Under the pieces are notes generated by a model. It was not told the origin of the DNA, ran no database searches, and saw nothing but the letters and a program-made list of their open reading frames with translations. Positions 31,728-42,655 of a stretch of 64,000 nt of DNA are shown piece after piece. Made by a program: the position numbers and the translations under genes. This DNA is from Methylobacterium fujisawaense (GTDB taxonomy: Bacteria; Pseudomonadota; Alphaproteobacteria; Rhizobiales; Beijerinckiaceae). Positions within the stretch are counted from its first letter, which is position 1. Each line of letters opens with the position of its first letter. Location: NCBI RefSeq assembly GCF_014138435.1, contig NZ_JACJIM010000004.1, positions 617,364-681,363 of the forward strand, written 5' to 3'.

Positions 31728-32549
31728 TTACGGTTCGTCCGCGCTGTCGGCCACCGCGAGGGTGACACCCTGGCGCTCCATGAGCGCGACCACCTCGGCC
31801 GGCGGCATCCGGTCCGTGAAGAAGGTGTCCACCTGCTCCAGACGCCCGACCTGGACCATCGGCCGACGACCGAACTTGGTGTGGTCGGCCACTAGGAAGG
31901 TCTTGCGGGCATGGGCCAGGATGGTCTGCGTCGCCCGGACTTCCTCGTAATCGTAGTCGAGGAGCGCCCCGTCGGCGTCGATGCCGCTGATGCCGATCAC
32001 CGCCACGTCGACGCGGAACTGGCTGAGCGTGTCGCAGGTGAGCTGGCCCAGCACGGCGCCGTCGCGGTTGCGCACGGTCCCGCCGGCCACGACGATGCGG
32101 AACTCGGTGGCCTCGGCCAAGGAGATCGCGACGTTGAGGTTGTTGGTGATGATGCTGAGATCGTCGTGCCGGGTCAGCTCCCGGGCGACGGCCTCCGGGG
32201 TCGTGCCGATGTTGATGAAGACCGAGCAATGCGACGGGATGCGGCTCGCCGCGAGGCGGCCGATCCGGCTCTTCTCCGGCAGCAGGGTGACGCGGCGGTC
32301 GGCGTAGTCGATGTTCTCGACGCTCGACGGCAGGCCGCCGCCGCCGCGGTAGCGCTCCAGGCGGCCCTCGGCGCTCAATTCGTTGAGGTCGCGGCGGATC
32401 GTCTGGACGGTGACGCCGAACTGCGTCGCCAGGGCCTCGATGGTGACGAAGCCGCGCTGCCGCACGGCCGTGACGATGGCGCTGCGTCGCCCCTCGACGC
32501 CGGTCGCCTCGACCCTGTCGTCGGATCTCCGGTCGAGCGGTCGTGACAT
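31728..32549 (-). CDS. glpR: DeoR/GlpR-family transcriptional repressor of glycerol genes
   Basis: The protein has 273 residues. The N-terminal DeoR helix-turn-helix (ALATQFGVTVQTIRRDLNEL) is followed by an effector domain with INIGTTPEAVA, VVAGGTVRNRDGA and FLVADHTKFGRR, typical of sugar-phosphate-responsive DeoR regulators. Repression relieved by glycerol 3-phosphate is expected from the family. The position at the head of glpD-glpK-glpF, and two palindromes resembling the GlpR operator directly upstream, support this identity and autoregulation. Confidence 0.94.
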   Translation of the reverse strand: MSRPLDRRSDDRVEATGVEGRRSAIVTAVRQRGFVTIEALATQFGVTVQTIRRDLNELSAEGRLERYRGGGGLPSSVENIDYADRRVTLLPEKSRIGRLAASRIPSHCSVFINIGTTPEAVARELTRHDDLSIITNNLNVAISLAEATEFRIVVAGGTVRNRDGAVLGQLTCDTLSQFRVDVAVIGISGIDADGALLDYDYEEVRATQTILAHARKTFLVADHTKFGRRPMVQVGRLEQVDTFFTDRMPPAEVVALMERQGVTLAVADSADEP

Positions 32550-32604
32550 CGATACTCCCTCGCGTTGCCTCCGGCCGCCGCACCGCTGTATCGGTGTTCG
32601 GCCG

Positions 32605-32636
32605 ATGTTCGTTTGCGAACATTTTTCGTTGTCGAA
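32605..32636. promoter_or_regulatory. Two putative GlpR operators upstream of glpR
   Basis: Site one, ATGTTCGTTTGCGAACAT (32605-32622), has perfect 7-bp arms and fits the E. coli GlpR consensus. Site two, TTCGTTGTCGAA (32625-32636), carries the same TTCG-N4-CGAA core; the centres are 17 bp apart. They lie 56-87 bp upstream of the glpR start, where a promoter would be. Confidence 0.75.
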
Positions 32637-32742
32637 GGCCGCCGCGCAAGCTTGGACCGCCTGCGGCCGGCCCGCAACCGCCGGCGGTCCGAACTATGAT
32701 TCAAGGGGGGCGCGGACGCCCGGCCCGCCGGCGAGCGGGCAC

Positions 32743-32772
32743 AAAAAAGGCCTGCCGCGCATGCGACAGGCC
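32743..32772 (-). terminator. Intrinsic terminator of the Met/His-rich small gene
   Basis: On the minus strand a stem (6 bp, one mismatch, 3 bp; loop of 4 bases) at 32772-32749 is followed directly by six T residues (32748-32743). It lies 47 bases after the stop codon of the gene ending at 32820. Confidence 0.75.
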
Positions 32773-32819
32773 AAGCCACCCGGGCGGTGCCGTCTCCGGC
32801 ACGCCCTGGGGCCCTTCGA

Positions 32820-33068
32820 TCACATGTTGTGGCGCATCCGGCGGTGATGCTTCATCATCTTCTTGTGCTTCATGCGCTTGCGCATCATCGGACGCTGGGC
32901 CGGAGCGGCACCCTGCTCCATCGCGGCGGCCTCGCCGGCGCGCTCCATGCCGCCGCGCGGGCCACCGGCCTGCGCGCCAGAGGCGTTGTAGGGCGAGTTA
33001 CCCTGGGCGTAGGCGGAGCCCGCGAGGAGCGTCAGCGACGCGGCGGCCAACAGAAGTTTCCTCATCAT
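32820..33068 (-). CDS. Small exported Met/His/Lys-rich protein
   Basis: The protein has 82 residues. Tandem ATGs at 33068 and 33065 follow an AGGG box. Residues 1-22 are a signal peptide (RKLLLAAASLTLLAGSAYA). The mature part is Gly/Ala-rich in the middle and ends with a strongly basic tail, MMRKRMKHKKMMKHHRRMRHNM region, with seven Met and five His in about 22 residues. The tail could bind a soft metal such as copper, or nucleic acid or phosphate; this is inference. No family is recognised. The gene is monocistronic with its own terminator. Confidence 0.75.
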   Translation of the reverse strand: MMRKLLLAAASLTLLAGSAYAQGNSPYNASGAQAGGPRGGMERAGEAAAMEQGAAPAQRPMMRKRMKHKKMMKHHRRMRHNM

Positions 33069-33265
33069 CAATCCCTGGCGTAGACCGGCGCAGGCAAAGC
33101 GTCGCACCTCGTCAGGCGCGTTGCCGCTGCGTCGGAAAATAAGCGGCCCAGACGAGACTTGGTTCCGCAGTCCCCGCCCTTGCAGCGCACAATTGCCGGG
33201 AGCGTTAACTCGGCCTATGTCGCGTCCCGTCCCGGCCCGGCCGCGACCGAGCACGAGGGGAGCGG

Positions 33266-33766
33266 GTGGCGGTGGCCAGCAGCGGTTCGGCCTATCTCCT
33301 GCTGGATGTCGCCGGCACGGCCTGCGCCCTGCCCCGCAGCGCGGTCGCCGAGATCCTGCCGCTCCCGGATCTCCACACGCCCCCCGCGGCCGGAGGCTTG
33401 CTCCTCGGCTTCCTCAATCTCGGCGGCGCGCCGGTTCCGGTGATCGATCTGGCGACCCTGCTGGGCCTGCGCCCGGCGGTCGCGGCGCCCGGCCTCTACG
33501 CCCACCTCGCGCTGATGCAGGGCGAGGCCGTCGCCTATCTCGTCGATCGCGTGGCGGATCTCATGACCGTCCCGGACTCCGCGATCCGGCAGGCCGAGGA
33601 GGCCGATACCCTCAACGGCTGCGTCGCCGCCGAGCTGGTCCTCGGCGAGCGCCTCGTCCACGCGCTGGCGCCGGAGCGTCTCCTGACCGCGCAGGAACGC
33701 ATCCGCGTCGACGCCCTGACGCGGGCCGCCGCCGAACGTCTCGCCGCGCTGCCGCACTCCGTCTGA
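33266..33766 (+). CDS. cheW: CheW-like scaffold protein, first gene of the chemosensory operon
   Basis: This is a single CheW domain of 166 residues from a GTG start. The fold is shown by YLLLDVAGTACALPRSAVAEILPLP, the LGFLNLGGAPVPVIDLATLLGL strand pair, and VAYLVDRVADL. It should couple the receptor to CheA; in Wsp systems this would be WspB. The cheR gene starts 7 bp after the stop. Sequence similarity to the second CheW of the operon is low, so they probably hold different positions in the array. Confidence 0.88.
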   Translation: MAVASSGSAYLLLDVAGTACALPRSAVAEILPLPDLHTPPAAGGLLLGFLNLGGAPVPVIDLATLLGLRPAVAAPGLYAHLALMQGEAVAYLVDRVADLMTVPDSAIRQAEEADTLNGCVAAELVLGERLVHALAPERLLTAQERIRVDALTRAAAERLAALPHSV

Positions 33767-33773
33767 CCGCGCG

Positions 33774-35324
33774 ATGGCCCGTCCGGGTAGTCCCCGTCCC
33801 GATCTGGGTGCCGATCCCGCCTACGCGCCCCTCAAGGCGCGGATCATCGCGCGCACCGGCCATCATTACTACATCGACAAGGACGAGTTGCTGATCGAGC
33901 GGCTGCACCGCCGCTTCCGCGCCGCGGCCGTGGCCGACTGCGCCGCTTACGCGGGTCTCCTGTCTGACGGCGCGTCGGGAGAGGCGGAATGGGCCCGGCT
34001 CGAGGCCGAGATCACCGTCGGCGAGACGTTCTTCTTCCGCTACGCCGAGCAGTTCCAGGCGCTGCGCGAGACGATCCTGCCGGCGCTGATCGCCGCCCGG
34101 GCCTCCGAACGCGTCCTGCGCATCTGGAGTGCGGGCTGCTCCACGGGGGCCGAGCCCTATTCCCTGGCGATCCTGGTGCACGAACTGCTCGGCGATGCCC
34201 TGCCCGACTGGCGGGTCTCGATCCTCGGAACCGACATCAGCACCGAGGCGCTGGCCACCGCCCGCGCCGCCGAGTACGGCCGATGGGCCCTGCGGACGAT
34301 GCCGCCGGAGGACCGGCTGCGCTACTTCACCCGTCTGCCGGCCGCTCCGGGCATCCGGCGCGAGGGCGGCTACGCCCTGCGGCCGGAATTCCGCGGACCG
34401 GTCCGGTTCGAGCGGGGCAACCTGCTCACCCTTGCCGCCCCCGTCCCGTCGCAGGGCGAGCCGTTCGACCTGATCCTCTGCCGGAACGTGCTGATCTACT
34501 TCGAGGCCCGGACGGTGGCCGCCGTGGTGCGCGGTCTGGGCCGCAGGCTGCGGCCGGACGGGTGGCTGCTGCTCGGCCACGCCGAGCCGAGTCCCGCCTT
34601 CGCGAGCTTCCTCGACGCCGTCAGCCTGCCCGGCACCGTGGCCTACCGCCCTCGCCCCGAGGCGCCGCCGCTCGCCCTGGCCGCCGTGCCGGCGGCGGAT
34701 CCGCCCCGTCCGGCGCCACAGGGGGCGGAGCCGTGCGGCCAGAAGCCCAGCCGGATTCCGACCCCGTCCGCCGCCGCCGGCGACGCGGCCGTCGACGCCG
34801 CTGCCGATCCCGCCCCGAACCCGGCTGCCGATGCCGCAGCCGGGACGATCTCCGCCGATACGATCTCCGCCGAGACGGCCCCCCCGGACGCTTGGTCGGC
34901 CGAGGAGGAGGCGGGAGGGCTCGACCGCATCCGCACGCTCGCCGATGCCGGGGAGACCGGCGCGGCCTGGCGGGCCCTGCGGACCGCGCTGGATCGAGAT
35001 CCCACCGACACGGCCCTGCGCTTCTACGAGGGGCTGCTGGCCCATACCCTCGGGCGCGACGCCGAGGCCGAGCGGGCGCTTCGGGCCGCGCTCTACCTCG
35101 ACCGGGGCTTCGTGATGGCGCACTATCACCTCGGCCTGCTGCTGATCGCGCTGCAGCGCCCGCACGAGGCCGTTCGCGCCCTCGACAATGCCGTCGCCTT
35201 GAGTCAAGCCCTCGGCCCGGACACGGCGCTGCCCGAGGGCGACGGCGCTTCCGCCGGCGAGATCGCGGCCAGTGCGGCCGCGGCCCGCGCCGCGCTCGGC
35301 GTCACCGACAGCAGGAGGTCCTGA
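33774..35324 (+). CDS. cheR: CheR methyltransferase fused to C-terminal TPR region (WspC-like)
   Basis: The protein has 516 residues. The N-terminal CheR helical domain has TVGETFFFRYAEQF. The SAM-binding domain has IWSAGCSTGAEPYSLAIL (117), LGTDISTEALATA and ILCRNVLIYF. A Pro/Ala-rich linker (about 295-370) is followed by three TPR-like helices pairs (about 380-495; RALRTALDRDPTDTALRFYEG, LALYLDRG-type repeats). It methylates receptor glutamates. CheR-TPR fusions occur in WspC and other alternative-function systems, where the TPR can bind the receptor. The stop overlaps the next start by one base. Confidence 0.92.
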   Translation: MARPGSPRPDLGADPAYAPLKARIIARTGHHYYIDKDELLIERLHRRFRAAAVADCAAYAGLLSDGASGEAEWARLEAEITVGETFFFRYAEQFQALRETILPALIAARASERVLRIWSAGCSTGAEPYSLAILVHELLGDALPDWRVSILGTDISTEALATARAAEYGRWALRTMPPEDRLRYFTRLPAAPGIRREGGYALRPEFRGPVRFERGNLLTLAAPVPSQGEPFDLILCRNVLIYFEARTVAAVVRGLGRRLRPDGWLLLGHAEPSPAFASFLDAVSLPGTVAYRPRPEAPPLALAAVPAADPPRPAPQGAEPCGQKPSRIPTPSAAAGDAAVDAAADPAPNPAADAAAGTISADTISAETAPPDAWSAEEEAGGLDRIRTLADAGETGAAWRALRTALDRDPTDTALRFYEGLLAHTLGRDAEAERALRAALYLDRGFVMAHYHLGLLLIALQRPHEAVRALDNAVALSQALGPDTALPEGDGASAGEIAASAAAARAALGVTDSRRS

Positions 35325-35896
35325 TGGGGGCACGCCCGAGTGCGCAGGAGGCCCGGCCGCGGACCCGGCCGGAGCGGGATCTGCGCGCCGAGCGCGCGGT
35401 CGCCCTCGCCCGCCGCGGCGCGGTCGCGGCGGCCGCCGGCCTGGACATCGACCAGCTCGTCTGCGCCTGCGGCAGCGAGCGTTATGGCCTGCCCCTGGCA
35501 GCCGTCGCGCAGGTCCTCCCGTCACGCCCCTGTACGCCGATGCCCGGCGCGGTGCCGGCGCTGGACGGCCTCATCGCCCTGTCCGGGCGGATCGTCGGGG
35601 TCCTCAGCCTCGCCCGGGCTCTCGGCCGGCCCGACGCGGCATCGGATGCGGGGTCGGAGGGTCATCTGATCGTGCTGCGCGGGCCCCATCCGCAGCCCCT
35701 CGCCCTCGCGGTGGACCGCGTGCTCGGCATCGCCCGGGTCGCCGCCTCCGGCGAGGCCGCCGTCGATCCCGACGGCTTGGGCAACGAGGCCGCTTCGGTC
35801 TATGCGCCGGGCTCCGCCTCCGGAGCAGTCGGCGACGGCCGCCCCGACTTCGTCGTCATCGACCTCCCCCGTCTCCTGCGCCGCGCCCTGCCCTGA
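35324..35896 (+). CDS. cheW: Second CheW-like protein (WspD-like)
   Basis: The protein has 190 residues from an ATG preceded by AGGAGG five bases upstream; its first base is the last base of the cheR stop codon. A charged N-terminal helix (about 1-45, [16 protein letters not shown]) precedes the CheW domain: [44 protein letters not shown], and [14 protein letters not shown]. Having two CheW proteins, one with an N-terminal extension, copies the WspB/WspD arrangement. The receptor gene follows after 37 bp. Confidence 0.9.
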   Translation: MGARPSAQEARPRTRPERDLRAERAVALARRGAVAAAAGLDIDQLVCACGSERYGLPLAAVAQVLPSRPCTPMPGAVPALDGLIALSGRIVGVLSLARALGRPDAASDAGSEGHLIVLRGPHPQPLALAVDRVLGIARVAASGEAAVDPDGLGNEAASVYAPGSASGAVGDGRPDFVVIDLPRLLRRALP

Positions 35897-35933
35897 AACG
35901 GGCCGCCTGCCCCAACCGGAGCCCTCCCCGCCC

Positions 35934-37607
35934 GTGTCGCTCTCGATCGGAAAACGCATCCTTCTCGGCTTCTTCGCCATCACCGCCGTGGTGGTGGCGC
36001 TCGGGCTCTACGCCCTTGAGCAGATCGGAGCGGTGCGCGACACGACCGACGCGATCGTCCGGCGGGACATGACGGTCCTGCGCCAGCTCGACGATCTCGG
36101 GAACGAGGCGCGCGATCTCGGTCTCCTGCGCCGCACCGCCGTGATCGGGATGCTGATGCAGGCTCAGGGCCGCCCGGCCCAGACCGGCGAGACCCTCACG
36201 GCCTGGCGCCAGACCGCGGCCCAGGTGGAGAACCGGCTCGCCACGACGATCCAGCTCGCCGGCGAGTACCGGGCGCAGGGCATTTCCGCCGAGCGCATCG
36301 CGGCCTGGGACCGCATCGCCGCCGCGGCGAACACGGTCCAGGGCTTCTTCCGCGAGGTCAAGGCCCAGGGCGAAGCGCAGTTCGCCGCCATCGCCCAGCA
36401 GGATGTCGCGGCGGTCGAGGCCCGCAACGCGGAGATCAGCCGCCTGCAGGCGCCCTTCCTCGACGGGATCAAGAACCTCCGGTCGCAACTCGACGGCAGC
36501 ATGGCCCTGGGCCAGCGCGCCGCGCAGGCGGTCTACGAGCGCTCGCGCCTCTCGATCTACCTGACCCTGGGCGCCTCGGTGCTGCTGGCGCTTCTGATCA
36601 CGTGGCTGATCAGCCGTGCGGTGGTGCGCCCCCTGGAGTCGGTCATGGCCTTCGTCGCCCGCGTCGGCGAGGGCGACCTGTCCGGCCAGCTGACGGCGGG
36701 CGGCCGCGACGAGATCGGTCAGCTCTCCGCGCGTCTCAACACGATGGTTGCGGGTCTGTCGGATCTGGCGCGGACCAACCGGGCGGCGACGGCGGACCTG
36801 AACGCGGCGGCGGCGGAGATCCGCGCCTCGGCGCAGGAGCAGGCGGCCTCGGTGGAGCAGCAATTCGCGGCGGTGCAGGAGACGGCGGCCACGGTCGACG
36901 AGATCACCCATTCGGGCGCGCAGATCAGCAAGCGGGCCACCGAGGTGATCGCCACCGCCCAGGCGACCGCGCAGACCTCCCGCCAGGGCCTGCGCGCCGT
37001 GTCCGACACCGCCAAGGCCATGGAGGCGATCCGCGAGCAGGCGGAGGCGGTGGCCGGCAACATCGTCAGCCTGTCGGAGAAGACCCAGACGATCGGCGAC
37101 ATCATCGAGACGGTCAACGACATCTCGGAGCGCACGCACCTGCTGGCGCTCAACGCCGCCATCGAGGCGGCGGCGGCCGGCGAGAGCGGGCGCAGCTTCG
37201 CGGTGGTCGCTTCCGAGATGAAGCTCCTGGCCGATCAGGCCAAGGCGGCCACCGGCCAGGTGCGGGGGATCCTGGGCGAGATCCAGCGGGGCATCAACAC
37301 CTCGGTGATGCTCACCGAGGAGGCGGTCAAGCGCGCCGCCGCCGGCAAGACGCGCTCGGACACGACGCAGCGGACCATCGAGGAGATCACCGCCCGGGTG
37401 GAGGAGAACGTCCAGACCTTCCAGCAGATCGTCGCCTCGACCAACCAGCAGCAGCTCGGCATCGAGCAGGTGATGGGTGCGCTCCAGAACATCCGCCAGG
37501 CCAGCCAGCAGACCGCGGCCGGCACCCGGCAGGTCGAGGCCGCCTCCGCCAACCTCACCGAACTCGCCCAGGCCCTCATGGCCCTCGCCGAACGCTACCG
37601 GAACTGA
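35934..37607 (+). CDS. Methyl-accepting chemoreceptor of the operon (WspA-like), divergent tip
   Basis: The protein has 557 residues from a GTG start. TM1 is at about 8-28, the periplasmic sensor (four-helix type) at 30-200, TM2 at about 207-228, HAMP after that, and then the signalling coiled coil. The hairpin tip reads [25 protein letters not shown]: the usual QTN is RTH, and the conserved Arg of EAARAGE is Ala. The trimer/CheA contact surface is thus altered, so this receptor probably forms its own array with the two CheW proteins and CheA of this operon. There is no C-terminal pentapeptide (ends ALAERYRN). Confidence 0.92.
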   Translation: MSLSIGKRILLGFFAITAVVVALGLYALEQIGAVRDTTDAIVRRDMTVLRQLDDLGNEARDLGLLRRTAVIGMLMQAQGRPAQTGETLTAWRQTAAQVENRLATTIQLAGEYRAQGISAERIAAWDRIAAAANTVQGFFREVKAQGEAQFAAIAQQDVAAVEARNAEISRLQAPFLDGIKNLRSQLDGSMALGQRAAQAVYERSRLSIYLTLGASVLLALLITWLISRAVVRPLESVMAFVARVGEGDLSGQLTAGGRDEIGQLSARLNTMVAGLSDLARTNRAATADLNAAAAEIRASAQEQAASVEQQFAAVQETAATVDEITHSGAQISKRATEVIATAQATAQTSRQGLRAVSDTAKAMEAIREQAEAVAGNIVSLSEKTQTIGDIIETVNDISERTHLLALNAAIEAAAAGESGRSFAVVASEMKLLADQAKAATGQVRGILGEIQRGINTSVMLTEEAVKRAAAGKTRSDTTQRTIEEITARVEENVQTFQQIVASTNQQQLGIEQVMGALQNIRQASQQTAAGTRQVEAASANLTELAQALMALAERYRN

Positions 37608-37620
37608 GGCGGCGCGCCCC

Positions 37621-39873
37621 TTGGCCGAGGACATCCGCAAGCTCCTGCTCGCCGCCTTCGATGTGGAGCATCGGGAGCACGTCACGGCGATCCGCGGGGC
37701 GCTCGGCAGCGCCACGCCGGATTGGAACGACGTCTTCCGCCGGGCCCACAGCCTGAAGGGGGCGGCGCGCGCCGTCGACCTCCCCGCGGTCGAGGCGGTC
37801 GCCCACCGCCTCGAGACCCTGTTCGAGGGCGTGCGCACCGGCGCCACAGCCCTCGACCGCGAGGCGGCCAACGCCGTCCACCTCGTCCTCGACCGGATCG
37901 AGTCCTACGTCGCCGGCCTCACGGACGGGGCCGGCCCGGAGATGCCGCCCGATGCCCTGGCGGCGCTCGGGCGCCTCCTCGATCTGCCCGGGGAAACGCC
38001 GCCGCCCGGCCCGGCGTCGGCTCCGGCCCCGAGCCCGCCCGACATGCCGGCGGCCCCGCCATCGGCCCCGTCACCGACCCCGTCACCGGCCGCGCCTGCG
38101 CCGAAGCCGGCCCCCGAGCCGGCCGAAGCCTCCGCCGCCATCCTGCGGGTGCCGGCGGACGCCGTCGAGGCGCTGGCCCGGGCGAGCCACGATCTGGCCA
38201 GCACCCTGGCGGGCCAAGCGCCCGCAGCCGACGGCCTCGCCCGCCTCGCCCGCCTCGCCCGCGACCTGCGCCTCGGCGCGGAGACCCTCGCCGCCGGGGC
38301 CGGCGCGGAGCGGCCCGAATGGCGCGCCTTCGCGGCCCGCGCCGACGCCTTCGCCCGGGAGGCCGCGGATCTGTCGCGGCGCCAAGCTTCCGCGACCAGC
38401 GCGGTCGAGGGGGCGGCGACCCGCGTCCGGGCCGCCGCCGAGCGCCTCGCCCTGGTGCCGGCCGAAACCGTGCTGGCGCCGCTGGCCCGGTCGCTGCGCG
38501 AGACGGCCCGGGAGCAGGGCCGCGAGGTCGATATCGACCTGCGGGGCCTCGACCTGCCGGTGGAGCGCGGCACGCTGCAGGCCCTGAAGGATCCGCTGCT
38601 CCACGCCCTCCGCAACGCCCTCAGCCACGGCTGGGAGGCGCCGGAGGTGCGGCGCGCGGCCGGCAAGCCGGAGGCCCTGGGCCTCGGGCTCGCGGTCGCA
38701 GTGCAGGGCTCCCGCCTGCAGGTCACCGTCTTCGACGATGGGCCCGGGCCGGACCTCGCCCGGATCGAGGCGGCGGCCCGGGCCCGCGGCCTCCTCGGCC
38801 CCGCGGCCGCCGCCGACCCGGAGACCCTGCTGCGCCTCGTCTTCGAGCCCGGCTTCTCCACCGCCGAGGCGGTCGATACCCTGTCGGGGCGCGGCTACGG
38901 CCTCTCGGTCGCCGCGGACGCCGCCCGCCAGCTCATGGGCAGCGTCCGCCTGGAGCCGCGCGATCCGGCCGGCACCGCCCTGATCTTCAGCCTGCCGCTC
39001 TCGGCGGCCCGGCGCAGCCTGCTGCTGGTCGAGGCGGCCGGGCGCAGCTACGCGCTGCCGGGGGGCGCCGTGGAGCACCTCCTGCGCCTCAAGCGCGGCG
39101 AACTCCCGGTCGCGATGGGACGGACGATCCTGCGGCTCGGTGAGGGGGATGCGGCGACGAGCCACCCGGTCACGGACCTCGCCGCGATCCTCGGACAGTC
39201 GGCCGATCCCGCCGATCCCGGCATGCTGACCGCCGTGGTGCTGCGGACCCGCGGCGGCCGTCTGGCCCTTTCGGTCGATCGTCTGCACGACGTCCGTCCG
39301 TTCCTGGTCCTGCCCGCGCCCGCCTTCGGGGCCGATCCGGGCCTGATCGCCGGCACGGCGGTCCTGCACGGGGACGTGCCGGTCCTGGTCCTTGATCCCG
39401 AGGGGATCGCGGTTCGCGCCCTGGCCGGGGCGTCGGGCGGGTCGCTCGGAACGATGGGGCCGGCTCAACGTTCGACGACTCCCGTGTCGCCGCGCGCTTC
39501 CGCCCGCGCGACGATTCTGGTCGTCGACGATTCGATCACCACCCGGACCTTGGAGAAGGGCATCTTGGAAGCCGCCGGCTACCGTGTGGTCGTTTGCGTC
39601 GACGGGCAGGATGCCCTCGAACGGCTGCGCGCCGAGATCGAGCCCGTGGACCTGGTCCTCGCCGACGTGGAGATGCCACGGCTCGACGGGTTCGGCCTGC
39701 TCAAGGCCCTCCGGGCCGACGAGCGCTTCGCCCGGCTTCCGACGATCCTGATGACCTCCCGCGGGGATGCCGCCGACGTCGCCCGGGGCCTGGATCTCGG
39801 CGCCGACGCCTACCTCACCAAGCAGAAGTTCGACCAGCGCCAGTTGCTGGATACGATCGGGCAGCTCCTATGA
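37621..39873 (+). CDS. cheA: CheA-type kinase with C-terminal receiver (WspE-like hybrid)
   Basis: The protein has 750 residues. I place the start at TTG 37621, 13 bases after the receptor stop; no ATG/GTG stands between. Hpt domain: His43 in RRAHSLKGAARA. A long Pro/Ala linker (about 120-170) replaces P2. The dimer/kinase part has LLHALRNALSHGWE, FDDGPGPD and SGRGYGLSVAADAA. The CheW-like P5 domain is at about 460-610. The receiver (635-750) has Asp682 in ADVEMPRLDG and lysine in YLTKQKF. The kinase would phosphorylate its own receiver, CheB and possibly the two downstream kinases' receivers. It overlaps cheB by 4 bases (ATGA). Confidence 0.93.
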   Translation: MAEDIRKLLLAAFDVEHREHVTAIRGALGSATPDWNDVFRRAHSLKGAARAVDLPAVEAVAHRLETLFEGVRTGATALDREAANAVHLVLDRIESYVAGLTDGAGPEMPPDALAALGRLLDLPGETPPPGPASAPAPSPPDMPAAPPSAPSPTPSPAAPAPKPAPEPAEASAAILRVPADAVEALARASHDLASTLAGQAPAADGLARLARLARDLRLGAETLAAGAGAERPEWRAFAARADAFAREAADLSRRQASATSAVEGAATRVRAAAERLALVPAETVLAPLARSLRETAREQGREVDIDLRGLDLPVERGTLQALKDPLLHALRNALSHGWEAPEVRRAAGKPEALGLGLAVAVQGSRLQVTVFDDGPGPDLARIEAAARARGLLGPAAAADPETLLRLVFEPGFSTAEAVDTLSGRGYGLSVAADAARQLMGSVRLEPRDPAGTALIFSLPLSAARRSLLLVEAAGRSYALPGGAVEHLLRLKRGELPVAMGRTILRLGEGDAATSHPVTDLAAILGQSADPADPGMLTAVVLRTRGGRLALSVDRLHDVRPFLVLPAPAFGADPGLIAGTAVLHGDVPVLVLDPEGIAVRALAGASGGSLGTMGPAQRSTTPVSPRASARATILVVDDSITTRTLEKGILEAAGYRVVVCVDGQDALERLRAEIEPVDLVLADVEMPRLDGFGLLKALRADERFARLPTILMTSRGDAADVARGLDLGADAYLTKQKFDQRQLLDTIGQLL

Positions 39874-40933
39874 CCCCCGTCCGTGTGATGCTCGTGGAGG
39901 ACAGCCTCGTGGTGCGCGAGCTGCTGCGCCACATCGTCTCCCGCGATCCCCGCCTCGAACTCGTGGCCGCGGTCGCGTCCGGCGAGGAGGCCCTCGACAA
40001 GCTCCGGACCGTGCGGCCGGACGTGATCTCGATGGATATCCGCCTTCCGGGCATCGACGGCCTCGAGACGACCCGCCGGATCATGGCCGAGCACCCGACA
40101 CCGATCGTCGTCGTGGCGGATTCGGTCGAGGATTCCTCGCTGCGCATCTCCATGAACGCGCTGCGGGCCGGGGCCCTGTCGGTGGTCGAGAAGCCGGTGG
40201 CCACGACCCATGCCGGCTATGAGGGCGTGGCCGGCGAGATCTGCACGCAGCTGCGGATCATGGCCCAGGTTCCGGTCATCCGCCGCCGCCCGATCGGCAC
40301 CGAATGGGCGGGCCGTGCCGTCGCCGCGCCCCACGCGCCGCCGGCCGAGCTGACCGGGCAGGCCCCGAGCCTCCTGGGCATCGCCGCCTCGACGGGCGGC
40401 CCCCCGGCGCTGGCGCGGGTGATCGGCGCCCTGCCCCAGGATTTCCCGCTGCCGGTGCTGGTGGTCCAGCACATGGGGGCGGCCTTCATGGACGGGTTCG
40501 CCAGCTGGCTCGACAGCGTCGTGACCCTGCCGGTGGCGCTGGCCCGGGACGGGGAGCGGGCCGAAGCCGGCCGCGTCTACGTGGCCCCGGGCGACCGCCA
40601 CCTGGAGATCGGCTCCGGCCGGATCCTGCGGGTGATCGATTCCGCGCCGGTCTCGGGCCAGCGCCCCGCCGCGACCGTGCTGTTCCGGTCCATGGCCCGG
40701 CAATCCGGAGCCTCCGGCATCGGCGTGCTGCTCACCGGCATGGGCGAGGACGGAGCCATCGGTCTCGCCGACATGCAGAAGGCCGGCGCCCAGACCGTCG
40801 CCGAGCATGAGAGCACCGCGGTCGTCTACGGCATGCCGGCGGCGGCTGTACGGCTCGGGGCCGCCCGGGCCGTTCTCCCCCTCGACCGAATCGCCGACCA
40901 CGTCCTGCGCCTCGTGGACGGGGGGGCTCGGCC

Positions 40934-40937
<4 letters not shown>
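39870..40937 (+). CDS. cheB: Receptor methylesterase CheB with receiver domain (WspF-like)
   Basis: The protein has 355 residues. The receiver has Asp56 (SMDIRLPGIDG) and EKP at 107-109. The methylesterase domain has the catalytic triad Ser174 (AASTGGPPA), His201 (VQHMGAAF) and Asp294 (GMGEDGA). It removes methyl groups from receptor glutamates and gives feedback against CheR. The start overlaps the cheA stop (ATGA) and the stop overlaps the next start (GTGA), so expression is coupled throughout. Confidence 0.95.

Positions 40938-42647
<1,710 letters not shown>

Positions 42648-42655
<8 letters not shown>

Noticed and set aside
30052..32649. 865-codon minus-strand frame across glpR and glpD
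   Set aside because: It is out of frame with both glpR and glpD, is arginine/glycine/proline-rich, and has no motif.
35856..37871. 671-codon minus-strand open frame over the receptor gene
   Set aside because: It is a shadow of the chemoreceptor; composition is His/Arg/Gly/Leu-rich low complexity without domains. Long antisense frames are usual at this GC content.
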